Shown here piece after piece: positions 7,394 to 18,320 of a DNA stretch of 64,000 nt. This DNA is from Phycisphaera sp. (GTDB lineage: Bacteria; Planctomycetota; Phycisphaerae; Phycisphaerales; UBA1924): NCBI GenBank assembly GCA_025916675.1, contig CP098402.1:3033205-3097204 (forward strand). The letters run 5' to 3'. The notes below the pieces were generated by a model, which did no database searches, had not been told where the DNA came from, and saw only the letters and a program-made list of their open reading frames with translations. Numbering within the stretch: the first letter of the stretch is position 1; every line of letters begins with the position of its first letter. Position numbers and translations under genes: made by a program.

Positions 7394-8866
7394 ATGGACG
7401 CCTGCGCCATCGAGGAAATCCTCTCGTGCGAATCGCTGCCGTCGCTACCGGCGACGGCCGTGCGTGTCCTCGAACTCAGCCAGGATCCCGACAGCACCGT
7501 CAACGAACTCGCCGAGACTATCCGCTTCGACCAAGGCCTCTCGGCCAAGATCCTCAAGACCGTCAACTCCAGCTTCTTTGGTCTGCGCACCAAGTGCGCC
7601 ACCATCGACAAGGCACTCGTCGTGCTGGGCTTACGCGAGCTGCGCAATCTCGCGCTGGGATTCTCCCTCGTGCCCGCCATGGAAGCCGCCTATACCGAAG
7701 GCTTCGATCCGATCGATTACTGGCGCCGCGGCATCTACTCGGCAGTTGCCTCCAAGATCATCGCCCAGCGCGTCGCGCGTGAGGTTGCCGACGAGGCATT
7801 CCTCGGTGGGCTCCTCCAGGACATCGGCATCATGGCGATGCTCCAGGCCCTGGGCGACCCGTACGAAGAGGTACTCCTGACCGCGGCAACGGACCACCGC
7901 CGCCTGGCGGCCGCCGAGCTACGCGCCTTTGACATGCAGCACCCCGAGGTGGGCGCGCTGCTCGCACGTAAGTGGCAGCTCCCCGATGAGTTAAGCGTGC
8001 CGATCCGCTTCCACGAGCGCCCCACCGCGGCCCCGAACGAGCTCAAGGAAGTCGTGAGCTGCGTGGCGCTGGGCAACTCCGTCCACCAGTGCCTGACCTA
8101 CGACGACAAGGCAGCCTGTTTTAGCCGGCTCTATGATCAGGCTTCGCGGTTCTTCGGCATCGACAACGCGACCTGCGACGAGATCCTCAAGGAGACCGCC
8201 ACGGCGGCCAAGGAGGTCTCGCGCCTGTTCGAGCTCGACACGGGCGACAGCGTCGACGCCGACGCGCTTCTCAAGAAGGCCCAAGAGCTGCAATCCGAGC
8301 CGGCCACCGAGCAGGACAACCTCAACCACGGCTCGGTCTCGGCGGTCATCCGCGACGGCGATCTTGTCGACCCGATCACCGGCGTGATGACCCGCCTAGC
8401 CATCGAACGCCACCTCGAAGCCGCCTACGAAGAAAGCAAGACCGAACGCACGCCGGTCAGCATCGCGATTATTCGCCTCGACGGCTTTGCCAAACTCATC
8501 GAAAATGAAGGCCTCGAAGCGGGTGACGTTGCCGCCATCGACATCACCGAATCCCTCGAAGAAATCTGCGAGGGCCTCGAGAACGGCCAGCTGGGCAGCT
8601 TCGACGACGCCACGGTGATCCTGCTCTGCACCTCACCGCTGCCCACCCTCACGACGGCTGTCTCCGCGTGGCGAGACTCGTACAAGGGCCCGAAGCGTCA
8701 GACCACGAGCGCCGGACTCACCGGTTGCGAGGGAGCGACCTACGACGTCTTCACCAAGCCCAAGCAACTGTTGGCCATCGCCTACCGCGCGATGGAAGCC
8801 GCCGAGAAGGCCGGCGGAGACGCGCTGCGCACCTTCGAGCCGGGCAAAGACAAGCGCGCCGCCTGA
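7394..8866 (+). CDS. HDOD domain protein with degenerate GGDEF domain
   Basis: 490-aa cytosolic signalling protein. Residues about 12-215 are an HDOD domain (LPSLPATAVRVLEL, FDQGLSAKILKTVNSSFFG, FLGGLLQDIGIMAML); the metal His/Asp pairs of true HD phosphohydrolases are mostly missing, as expected for HDOD. Residues about 330-485 look like a diguanylate-cyclase fold (DPITGVMTRLAIERHL, then VSIAIIRLDGFAKL), but the signature GGDEF position reads GSFDD, so catalysis is unlikely; it may bind nucleotide or serve as an interaction module. Start ATG has a GAGGA site 8-12 nt upstream. 59 nt behind recO, so it may be co-transcribed. Confidence 0.85.
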   Translation: MDACAIEEILSCESLPSLPATAVRVLELSQDPDSTVNELAETIRFDQGLSAKILKTVNSSFFGLRTKCATIDKALVVLGLRELRNLALGFSLVPAMEAAYTEGFDPIDYWRRGIYSAVASKIIAQRVAREVADEAFLGGLLQDIGIMAMLQALGDPYEEVLLTAATDHRRLAAAELRAFDMQHPEVGALLARKWQLPDELSVPIRFHERPTAAPNELKEVVSCVALGNSVHQCLTYDDKAACFSRLYDQASRFFGIDNATCDEILKETATAAKEVSRLFELDTGDSVDADALLKKAQELQSEPATEQDNLNHGSVSAVIRDGDLVDPITGVMTRLAIERHLEAAYEESKTERTPVSIAIIRLDGFAKLIENEGLEAGDVAAIDITESLEEICEGLENGQLGSFDDATVILLCTSPLPTLTTAVSAWRDSYKGPKRQTTSAGLTGCEGATYDVFTKPKQLLAIAYRAMEAAEKAGGDALRTFEPGKDKRAA

Positions 8867-8884
8867 GCGCTCTCTTCCACCAAT

Positions 8885-10105
8885 TCACGCCGGCTTGAGC
8901 ACACCTTGCGTCGTGGGTTTCAGCGGGTACTGCCGCGCGACCTCGCGCAAATCGTCCAGCGTCACCGAGCGCACCTGCTCCAATTCCTCTTCGAGTGGCA
9001 GGTAATCACCCAGCAACGTCCACCGCGCTCCCAGCCGCTGCATGCGATCCGAAGGCCGCTCGCCCCCCACTGTTACCCCCGTCGCCGCCTTGGCGCGCAA
9101 ACGCTCCAGGTCGTCCTCGCCCAGCTCATCGACCACCTTCGCAAGCTCCCCCGCGATGACTTCCTCGATCTGCCCGAGTTTGTCGGGATCGCCGCTGGCG
9201 TACACGATGAACTCGCCCGCACCGTCCTGGCCCATGTACGACGCGGCCGCCTCGTCGGCCAGTCCGGGCTCGACCAGCGCCCAATGCAGGCGGCTGTTGC
9301 CGGGCGCGCCGAGCACCTGCGAGAGCAACCGTGCCGCGTGCCGCAGCTCGTCCTGCAAAGGTGGCGCGGGCCACAGCGCGATGGTGTATCCACGGGACAC
9401 GCTCTCACGCTCGAGCTCAAAACGCCCACCGCCGCTCTCGGGCGCGGGCCCACGCGGCGGCGGATCGCCGTGCGTCCAGGGCTCGTCCAATCCTTCGAGC
9501 ACACCAGCCACCTCGTCCATGTCGAGCGCGCCGGCGAGCGCAACAACCGTCGCCTCGGCCGTGTATCGCCCGTTGAAATAGTCGCGCATCGTCGACACAG
9601 GGATGCCCGCAATGATCTCCTTGGTGCCCAGCACGCGATGCCCGAGCGCGTGCCCCTTGTAGTGTCGCTCGCTGGCCGCCTCGAGCAACACCCAGAACGG
9701 GTTGTCGTCGTACATCGCGATCTCTTCGAGGATCACGCCCCGCTCGGTCTCGAAGTCGTCCTCGCGCAGCGCGGGCCGCATCATCCTGCCCAGCAGCTTC
9801 GCGGCTTCGGGCAGCGCCCCGGGCAGCGTGTGCGCGTAGAAGCACGTCAGCTCGCTGGACGTGTACGCGTTGTTGCTCGCGCCAAGGTCGTCCATCGCGG
9901 TATTCAATGCTTCGGCGGTCAGGTCCTTGGTGCCCTTGAACATCATGTGCTCGAGGAAGTGGCTCACGCCCATCGCCTCGGCCGGCTCGTCTCGCGCCCC
10001 CGTGCGCACGAAGAAGCCCGCCGCCGCGCTGTGGGCCGCGGGGTCCACCTCGCCGATCAAACGGATGCCGTTGCTCAACACGCGTTCTTGGAATGAGATC
10101 GCCAT
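8885..10105 (-). CDS. M16 family zinc metallopeptidase (processing-peptidase-like)
   Basis: 406-aa pitrilysin-family peptidase, size of the PqqF/mitochondrial processing peptidase beta class. The inverted zinc motif H49-F-L-E52-H53 is intact and the distal Glu lies in VILEEIAMYDD. A second M16 half follows (about 190-406). No signal peptide, so cytosolic. The ATG at 10105 is chosen over longer in-frame starts because TAGACT ends 5 nt upstream and the preceding gene (thiamine phosphate synthase) ends at 10119. The family cleaves short or unfolded peptides; the substrate is not known. Convergent with the HDOD gene, with an 18-nt gap. Confidence 0.9.
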   Translation of the reverse strand: MAISFQERVLSNGIRLIGEVDPAAHSAAAGFFVRTGARDEPAEAMGVSHFLEHMMFKGTKDLTAEALNTAMDDLGASNNAYTSSELTCFYAHTLPGALPEAAKLLGRMMRPALREDDFETERGVILEEIAMYDDNPFWVLLEAASERHYKGHALGHRVLGTKEIIAGIPVSTMRDYFNGRYTAEATVVALAGALDMDEVAGVLEGLDEPWTHGDPPPRGPAPESGGGRFELERESVSRGYTIALWPAPPLQDELRHAARLLSQVLGAPGNSRLHWALVEPGLADEAAASYMGQDGAGEFIVYASGDPDKLGQIEEVIAGELAKVVDELGEDDLERLRAKAATGVTVGGERPSDRMQRLGARWTLLGDYLPLEEELEQVRSVTLDDLREVARQYPLKPTTQGVLKPA

Positions 10106-10110
10106 GCGCC

Positions 10111-10116
10111 AGTCTA
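10111..10116 (-). promoter_or_regulatory. -10-like TAGACT, leaderless start of M16 peptidase
   Basis: TAGACT on the minus strand (10116-10111) is 5 nt before the ATG at 10105 and only 2 nt past the stop codon of the upstream gene. No Shine-Dalgarno sequence is present. Confidence 0.5.
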
Positions 10117-10118
10117 GC

Positions 10119-11180
10119 TCACGATGCGGCCATCTTTCCCGGCTTCGCCCGGCCCATCGCCTCGACCACTTCGCGCGTCGCGGCCTCGGGGTCTTCAGCA
10201 CCACACACCGCGGCGCACACCGCGACCCCCGTGCAGCCCCGGCCCACCATCTCGCCGGCGTTCTCAGCATCGATGCCGCTGATCGCCAGATGTCCAAGCC
10301 CGCCAGCCAAAGGGTCGGCCACCACGGCCTCGATCAAGGCTGGCCCACTCAGGCTGTCCTTGGGCTTTGTGCCCGAGGGGAACATGGGCCCGAGCCCCAG
10401 ATAATCCGCCCCATCCCGTGCAGCCTGCCGAGCCTGCTCCAGCGTGGAGCACGAGACACCCACGAGCAGCCGCTCACCCGCCAGCTTCCGAACCTCGGCC
10501 ACGCCAAGATCGCCTTGGCCCCCGTGAACGCCCGCCGCCCCCGAGAGCAACGCGATATCCGGCCGATCGTTGATCACTACCGCCACGCCGTGCGGGCGAG
10601 CGATCTCAACCAAACGCTTGGCCCGCACAAGCAACTCACGATCATCCAGCCCCTTCTCGCGAAGCTGCAAGCACCCGGCCCCACCCCGGCACGCCGCCTC
10701 GGCCACGTCTTCCCAGGGCAAGCGGCACAATCCGGCCGTGATCAGCACGCACACCGGCCACCGAGGCATGCCCCCACCCCCAAGCGCCAGCACCAGCCGT
10801 TTCTGGATCTCGTACGCCTCGTACCGGGCCGCCTCAAACACCAGAGCATCCAGCCCGAGCACCTTGGCAATCTCCTCGCAGGCACGCAGCGCCTCAGTTA
10901 CACGATTCCCCGCAGCGAGAGCCAGGGCCCCCGCGTTGGCTCGCCTGGCCTCCATCTCCGTAGAAATCGTTGTCCCCACATCGCCCGGCGTATCCCGCCA
11001 CGCCACCAGCCGCTGCGGACCAACCGCCGAAGCCGAAGCCCGGATCACGTGCCTGGCATCCTTCGCCCGCCGAACCAGGTCGGCACCATCGAGCAGGAAG
11101 CGCGCGAGATCCTCGAGCGTGCGCAGGCCCTCGCACGCCCGGTTCACGTTCGCATCAAACATCCGCTCCAGGGCAGCCAT
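10119..11180 (-). CDS. thiE: Thiamine phosphate synthase with N-terminal helical domain
   Basis: 353 aa. The C-terminal part (about 146-345) is ThiE, which joins HMP-diphosphate and thiazole phosphate: QLREKGLDDRELL, INDRPDIALL, GVHGGQGDL, then ADYLGLGPMFPSGTKP (phosphate-binding). Residues 1 to about 140 form the extra N-terminal helical domain known from cyanobacterial and Aquifex-type ThiE, starting FDANVNRACEGLRTLED and ARFLLD; its role is unclear. The ATG at 11180 is preferred over a TTG at 11186 because TACCAT sits 5 nt upstream. No thiamine-pyrophosphate riboswitch fits in the 80 nt between this gene and the rRNA terminator. Confidence 0.92.
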   Translation of the reverse strand: MAALERMFDANVNRACEGLRTLEDLARFLLDGADLVRRAKDARHVIRASASAVGPQRLVAWRDTPGDVGTTISTEMEARRANAGALALAAGNRVTEALRACEEIAKVLGLDALVFEAARYEAYEIQKRLVLALGGGGMPRWPVCVLITAGLCRLPWEDVAEAACRGGAGCLQLREKGLDDRELLVRAKRLVEIARPHGVAVVINDRPDIALLSGAAGVHGGQGDLGVAEVRKLAGERLLVGVSCSTLEQARQAARDGADYLGLGPMFPSGTKPKDSLSGPALIEAVVADPLAGGLGHLAISGIDAENAGEMVGRGCTGVAVCAAVCGAEDPEAATREVVEAMGRAKPGKMAAS

Positions 11181-11185
11181 GACCA

Positions 11186-11191
11186 ATGGTA
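11186..11191 (-). promoter_or_regulatory. -10-like TACCAT, leaderless start of thiE
   Basis: TACCAT (11191-11186, minus strand) ends 5 nt before the ATG at 11180; there is no ribosome-binding site in between. Confidence 0.45.
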
Positions 11192-11259
11192 GAGATCGAC
11201 GATGCAGGAGCAGCTCTCAGGCCTTTTCCCCATTGCCGATTGCCGATTGTCATCCCAGC

Positions 11260-11298
11260 AAATAAAAAGAGCCCCCGATGTTTTACCATCGGGGGCTC
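11260..11298 (-). terminator. Terminator of the 23S-5S rRNA operon
   Basis: 12-bp stem GAGCCCCCGATG/CATCGGGGGCTC (11298-11287 with 11280-11269), 6-nt loop, then TTTTTATTT on the minus strand. It starts within a few bases of the 5S 3' end. Confidence 0.95.
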
Positions 11299-11301
11299 AA
11301 G

Positions 11302-11406
11302 TACGGCGATGACCTACTTTCCCGCAGTGCAGTATCATCGGCGGCCAGGGCTTAACTGCTGTGTTCGGGATGGGAACAGGTGTGACCCCTGACCTATGGT
11401 CGCCGA
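11302..11406 (-). rRNA. rrf: 5S ribosomal RNA
   Basis: About 105 nt. Conserved loop sequences such as CCATCCCGAACACAGCAGTTAAG read on the minus strand in two short blocks (CCCATCCCGAAC, GTTAAGCCC), and the terminal helix CGGCGA/TCGCCG closes the molecule. Ends are set from that helix and may be off by a few bases. Confidence 0.95.
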
Positions 11407-11632
11407 AAATGCACGAGCAGCCTTTCGGCCACCCGGCACTAGATCTTGCCTAAGCAAGTCCGGCCGGATCAAACGTCTACTGGCGTCATCGAGGTGAATC
11501 GATGACAGACGGAAGACCGTGTTCACTGAACGAATTCAGCTAAAACAGCGATATTCCTGGTTGATACTTCGAAGCACTCGAGCGAGTGCTGATGCCACGA
11601 TTCCAAAATCTGGGAATCGCGGCGATGGGTTG
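11407..11632 (-). other. 23S-5S internal transcribed spacer, no tRNA
   Basis: 226 nt between 23S and 5S. It holds short hairpins (for example GATTCC/GGAATC near 11600 and AGCACTCG/CGAGTGCT near 11575) that would suit RNase processing. No cloverleaf or T-arm is visible, so no tRNA is encoded here. Confidence 0.75.
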
Positions 11633-14375
<2,743 letters not shown>

Positions 14376-14719
14376 CCTGTCGCCACGATATGACTCCAGA
14401 TTGGCTCAAACGCACCTTATTATTCTCACATGTGATTGATCTGTCTTGCGACGGATCGCACACTGGCCAGGCCTCGGACTTGCGTCCTCCGCCTGGCGGC
14501 GCTCGCTCGATTCTTCTTGCTACCCGCCAGCCCCACACGCCACAACACACCGTTTCAAACTCCGCTTCACGGTTGCCCGATCGGCGTTGCCTTCCACCGT
14601 GCCCATGTGTGCGGGACGACGTTTTGATCCGTGCCGGTTGTCAAAGAGCCTTGGTCCGTTCGGGGCATCCGCCCCTCGAGACCGGTCCCCTCTGAGCGGC
14701 TTGTGGGCCGTCCAGAGCG
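14376..14719 (-). other. 23S rRNA leader
   Basis: About 340-nt transcribed leader between the promoter and the 23S 5' end. It contains a boxA element and GC-rich hairpins such as the one around 14670-14690. No 16S rRNA, tRNA or believable coding sequence is present in it. Confidence 0.7.
14638..14649 (-). promoter_or_regulatory. boxA antitermination element
   Basis: GCTCTTTGACAA on the minus strand is one base off the classical rRNA boxA core GCTCTTTAACAA, bound by NusB/NusE. Its position about 70 nt after the predicted start of transcription suits rRNA antitermination. Confidence 0.75.
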
Positions 14720-14725
14720 GTAGAG

Positions 14726-14753
14726 ATGATAACAGCCCCCGGGCTGTCGTCAA
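14726..14753 (-). promoter_or_regulatory. rRNA promoter (-35 TTGACG, -10 TATCAT)
   Basis: On the minus strand TTGACG (14753-14748), a 16-bp spacer and TATCAT (14731-14726) make the best sigma-70-type promoter in the window. Transcription would begin near 14719 and drive the 23S-5S unit independently of 16S. Confidence 0.75.
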
Positions 14754-14764
14754 TCTAGGGCATC

Positions 14765-14791
14765 AAAAAAACCGGCCAGAATCTGGCCGGT
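14765..14791 (-). terminator. Terminator of the pilM-type operon
   Basis: A 10-bp stem ACCGGCCAGA/TCTGGCCGGT followed by seven Ts on the minus strand, 42 nt behind the stop at 14833. It sits just upstream of the rRNA promoter and insulates it. Confidence 0.9.
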
Positions 14792-14832
14792 CGGGAGTGT
14801 GTCAGCTTGAGAGAATCGGGGTTCGACGGGCG

Positions 14833-16932
14833 TTAGCCACCACCACCGCCACCGCCACCGCCCTTACCACCACCACTGGGGCCAGTGGGGCTCGTGGGCC
14901 GCCGGCCTTCTTCTGGATCTCGAACCGCAGGACGCTCCAAAGATTCGCGGGCTTGGCCCTGGTTGCGGCCCTCGTCGGCAGACCGGGACAGCATCTGGTA
15001 CAGCACGCCCTGCCGATCTTCGGTTGCCACCCGACGCATCAGGCCGGCATCATCGAGCTGCGAGAAGTATGCCACGGCCCGACTCGTGCGGTCGCCGAGC
15101 CCCTCGGCCTGCGTGGGCTCGGTGGTCACGTCCACCAGATACACACCCATAATGGCGGGCACCTTGTCGGGCACGGGCTCACCCTGGCCGGCATCGTCGC
15201 CCTGGCCGCCGTCTCCCAGACGCCCACCGGGCTCTGCACCGATCACACCGCCGGGGCGGCCGGCACCGGGGTCGGCATCGCCCTCGGGCCCCATCGCCAG
15301 CAGGGGTAGCCGCAGGTCGTCGGGCATGTCGGCCTGGGTCGACACGAGGTCGCCGGGCCGCAGGGTCAGGGTGCTCCGGCGGTAATAGCCGTAATAGAAG
15401 GTGTACACCTCGATGCTGGCGCTGGGCTCGCTGGGGCCGAGCGCCCCGCCGCGGCCGTCGCTGGCGCTGGTCAGGAAGAACGCCGTCTTCGGCGCCACGA
15501 CCACCGGATCGCTCCACTCGGAGGGCTCGCTGAACACGATCGGCGAGGCCGCCAGCGGACGCTGGGCCTCGAGCAGCACGGGCTCGCGGCCGAACATCGG
15601 GTTGTTGATGACCAGGCGTGCGCGGTAGCGGTAGGCCTTGCCCGGCTCGGCCGTGACGTCGTGGGCCCACAGGCGAGCATCGCTGTCTTCCAGCAGGCGG
15701 GCGTCCTCGGTCGTGTCCTCGAAACCGGCCACCTCGATTGGGGCACCGGTCTCGGGGTCGTAGCCAAGCTCGACCATCTCGGCGTCGAACTCGGCGATCT
15801 GGGTTTCGAGCTGGGACTCCTGCTGACGCAGCCGCTGGGTCTGGCGGCCTTCGGGTTGATCTTCGGGATCACCCTGACGAGGACCGCGCGGGCCGCGTCC
15901 ACCCTGGTCGCCTCCCCGGCCCCTCGAGGCCTCTTCGATCTGGTCCCGGATCCCTTCCAGGCGGCGCATCACCGATGCACGCTGGCGGTTCAGTTGGTTG
16001 GCCCGATCCTGCTTGTCGGCTCCGCCTTGGGCGGCCATCTCCTGCTTTAGGATGGTCGGCGGCTTCCATTGCGGGCCGGCGATCATCGGCAGCGGCAGCG
16101 GGCGGCGATAGTTGTACGCCTCCTCGAACGCGATGCGGGCGGCCGACGCGAGCTGGTCGCGGCCCAGGGCGTCCGCTTCCGCGTCCTCCTGCAGCCACTC
16201 GAACTCGGCCTTGAAGCCCGGCATGCTGTTGATGAGCGTGGAGCCGCCCCACGACCCATCGGCCTGGCGCTCCTGTCGCTCGAGCTGGAGGCCGAACGCC
16301 TCGATCGAGTTGACCCAGTTGAACGGGAGCGCGCGGATGTCACCGTCGCCAGCGGTTCGGTACAGGTCGTTGAGCTCGGCGCCGTCGTAGGTCACCTCAA
16401 CGCTCACGGCCGCGATGTCGAACGGCTGGGACGGGCCGACGATGGCGGCCAATTCCTCGTTGCGAGTTCCCTCTTCGGACTCGGCCAGCAGGCTGGGGTC
16501 GAGCGTGCCGGCGGTCGACGCGACGACCGGGCGGCTCGGTGGCGGCGGTGTGACAACGGCGTACTCGGCGTCGTCGGCCTGCCCTTCCAGCAAGGCGTCG
16601 TCGATCTCGGCGGGCGCGCCCATCGCGATGATCTGTGGCCGCGGAGACACGCCACCCATCACGCGGGCTTCCACGCCGGCGAGCGCTTCGGTGCGGTCCT
16701 TCACCGGCGGCAGCGTCACGGTGGTCGCGCTCATCTGTCCGTCCAGTTCGCGTGCGCGGCGCTCGACAGGGTCGTACGCACGGGCTGGTGGCAGCTCTTG
16801 ATTGCGCACCATCACCTGATTCGGATTGGTCGCGAACTGCATCACCACCACGCCGGCGGCAACAGCCACCATCAGGCCCAGCAACAGCTTCTCGATATGG
16901 GCCTCAAAAAAGCCAACACCCTTGAGTTTCAT
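14833..16932 (-). CDS. Single-pass envelope protein, third gene of pilM-type operon
   Basis: 699 aa. A short cytosolic N-terminus (MKLKGVGFFEAHIEK) is followed by one membrane helix (about 17-38) and a long periplasmic part. The middle (about 310-395) is a charged helical stretch with Arg/Gly-rich insert. Around 420-560 there is a beta-rich region (AYRYRARLVINNPMFG; PVVVAPKTAFFL; STLTLRPGDLV). The tail is Gly/Pro/Arg-rich and ends in a run of glycines. By position it would take the PilP-like or an accessory alignment-subcomplex role, but I see no sequence match to PilP. Its ATG lies 23 nt behind the preceding gene. Confidence 0.8.
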   Translation of the reverse strand: MKLKGVGFFEAHIEKLLLGLMVAVAAGVVVMQFATNPNQVMVRNQELPPARAYDPVERRARELDGQMSATTVTLPPVKDRTEALAGVEARVMGGVSPRPQIIAMGAPAEIDDALLEGQADDAEYAVVTPPPPSRPVVASTAGTLDPSLLAESEEGTRNEELAAIVGPSQPFDIAAVSVEVTYDGAELNDLYRTAGDGDIRALPFNWVNSIEAFGLQLERQERQADGSWGGSTLINSMPGFKAEFEWLQEDAEADALGRDQLASAARIAFEEAYNYRRPLPLPMIAGPQWKPPTILKQEMAAQGGADKQDRANQLNRQRASVMRRLEGIRDQIEEASRGRGGDQGGRGPRGPRQGDPEDQPEGRQTQRLRQQESQLETQIAEFDAEMVELGYDPETGAPIEVAGFEDTTEDARLLEDSDARLWAHDVTAEPGKAYRYRARLVINNPMFGREPVLLEAQRPLAASPIVFSEPSEWSDPVVVAPKTAFFLTSASDGRGGALGPSEPSASIEVYTFYYGYYRRSTLTLRPGDLVSTQADMPDDLRLPLLAMGPEGDADPGAGRPGGVIGAEPGGRLGDGGQGDDAGQGEPVPDKVPAIMGVYLVDVTTEPTQAEGLGDRTSRAVAYFSQLDDAGLMRRVATEDRQGVLYQMLSRSADEGRNQGQARESLERPAVRDPEEGRRPTSPTGPSGGGKGGGGGGGGG

Positions 16933-16955
16933 GGCATGCTCCTTTTCGACGGCCC

Positions 16956-18320
16956 TTAGCCGATCCCCGGGTCTTCACCAAAGCCCATGTCTTCCTCGGG
17001 CTCGGGATGCGGTTGCAACCCGAGTTCCTGGCGGATGATGTTGGGCATCAGCGGCGCCGTCCACGCACGCAGATAGATCAATTCCAGTTCGATGTCCAGA
17101 CGCACGACGTGGTCCTTGCCGTAGTAATAGCCCTGCTCGAGATCGGCCCACACGTCGATAGGCTGGATGTCGAGATCGACCACCGTGATCAGGTTGTGCT
17201 CGGCCGCCGCATCGATGATCCGCGGGATGCGGGCCGAATCGGCCACGAGCGCCATCTTCACGCGGCGGATGTCATAGAGCTGGTTGAGCCAGTCGGCCTC
17301 GCGGCCCGAGGGCGAAGCAAAATACCGCGGCTGGTACACCTGCGATGCCGGGTCGGGCCCCATGTCGATCGCGTCGTCGTACTCGCCCCGGCCCGCGGTG
17401 CGGTTGAGCCTGAGGGGCTGGCCCTCGATCTCGAGCACGCGCTTGATGGGTGCGTCGACGATCGGCAGCAGGTCGCCGTCGCGCGTGTTCGCCTGGCCGA
17501 GGAAGCCGATGATGTCCTGCGCCAGCCAGTAATCGAGCTGCCACAGGAACGTCAGGCCGTGGTTGGGCGTGTTCGACAACGCCTGCCTCGGGAAGGCCGG
17601 CGCCACCCGGAAGGGCGAGCCCTCGGGGAATTCGTCGAGCGAGAGGTAGATCGAGTGCTCCTGCGCGGGCCGGGCGTACAGGCTCACACGCTGGGCGGTG
17701 AGCTCCTGGCTCATGATCTCGAGCTCTTCGGGATCCATCTCGGCGGCGCCGGTCTGGGCCTGGTCACGCTCGCGCAGGCGCGCGGCGGTGTCGTTGAGCT
17801 GGTCCAGCACGCTCTGGGGGTCGGGCGGCGTGGTCGCGTTGATGCTGGCCAGCAGCTTCCCGTAGGCCGACGTGCCGTCTTCGCCGGGGATCAACTGGTT
17901 CTGCATGCTCAGGCGGAGCAACTGCGCTTCGGAGTTGTCCTCGGGCTGCTTGGGGAAGAGTCCCTCGACCAGCACGCCGCGGTTCTTGCTGTTGAACGTG
18001 ATGATGTCCTGGGTCGCCTCGGTCAGGCGGCCGTCCTGGATCTGCTGCTGCTCGCGGAAGAACTCGGTGAGCCTGGGATGCGGCATCACGCCGCTCTCTT
18101 GCACCGGCTCCATGCCCTCGACGGGCGCGGGCAGCTCGTATGTCACCTTCAGCCCGTCGAGGCGGGTGTACAGCCCATTGGCCGCGTTCTCCTGCCGTTC
18201 CTTCAGCTGGGTATTGAGCTTGTTGCTCATCACCCAGGCAACGGGCAGCGCAACGAGGATGACCACGATGCTCACGATCAGCGGCCAGCGCTTCTTGATG
18301 AATGCCATCATGTTCTTCAT
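16956..18320 (-). CDS. Single-pass membrane protein, second gene of pilM-type operon (PilO-position)
   Basis: 454 aa. Basic N-terminus (KNMMAFIKKRW), one membrane helix (about 13-31), then a periplasmic domain whose first part is helical and charged, like the coiled coil after the membrane helix of PilO/PilN. The C-terminal part (about 330-430) has an alpha/beta pattern with DIRRVKMALVAD and VVRLDIELELIYLR, reminiscent of the ferredoxin-like fold of PilO, but this is inference only. The ATG overlaps the pilM stop by 4 nt, showing translational coupling. The tail is acidic (PEPEEDMGFGEDPGIG). Confidence 0.8.
   Translation of the reverse strand: MKNMMAFIKKRWPLIVSIVVILVALPVAWVMSNKLNTQLKERQENAANGLYTRLDGLKVTYELPAPVEGMEPVQESGVMPHPRLTEFFREQQQIQDGRLTEATQDIITFNSKNRGVLVEGLFPKQPEDNSEAQLLRLSMQNQLIPGEDGTSAYGKLLASINATTPPDPQSVLDQLNDTAARLRERDQAQTGAAEMDPEELEIMSQELTAQRVSLYARPAQEHSIYLSLDEFPEGSPFRVAPAFPRQALSNTPNHGLTFLWQLDYWLAQDIIGFLGQANTRDGDLLPIVDAPIKRVLEIEGQPLRLNRTAGRGEYDDAIDMGPDPASQVYQPRYFASPSGREADWLNQLYDIRRVKMALVADSARIPRIIDAAAEHNLITVVDLDIQPIDVWADLEQGYYYGKDHVVRLDIELELIYLRAWTAPLMPNIIRQELGLQPHPEPEEDMGFGEDPGIG

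Noticed and set aside
11181-11260. Possible TPP riboswitch before thiE
   Set aside because: Only 80 nt are available between thiE and the rRNA terminator, and no CTGAGA core or matching arms are present.
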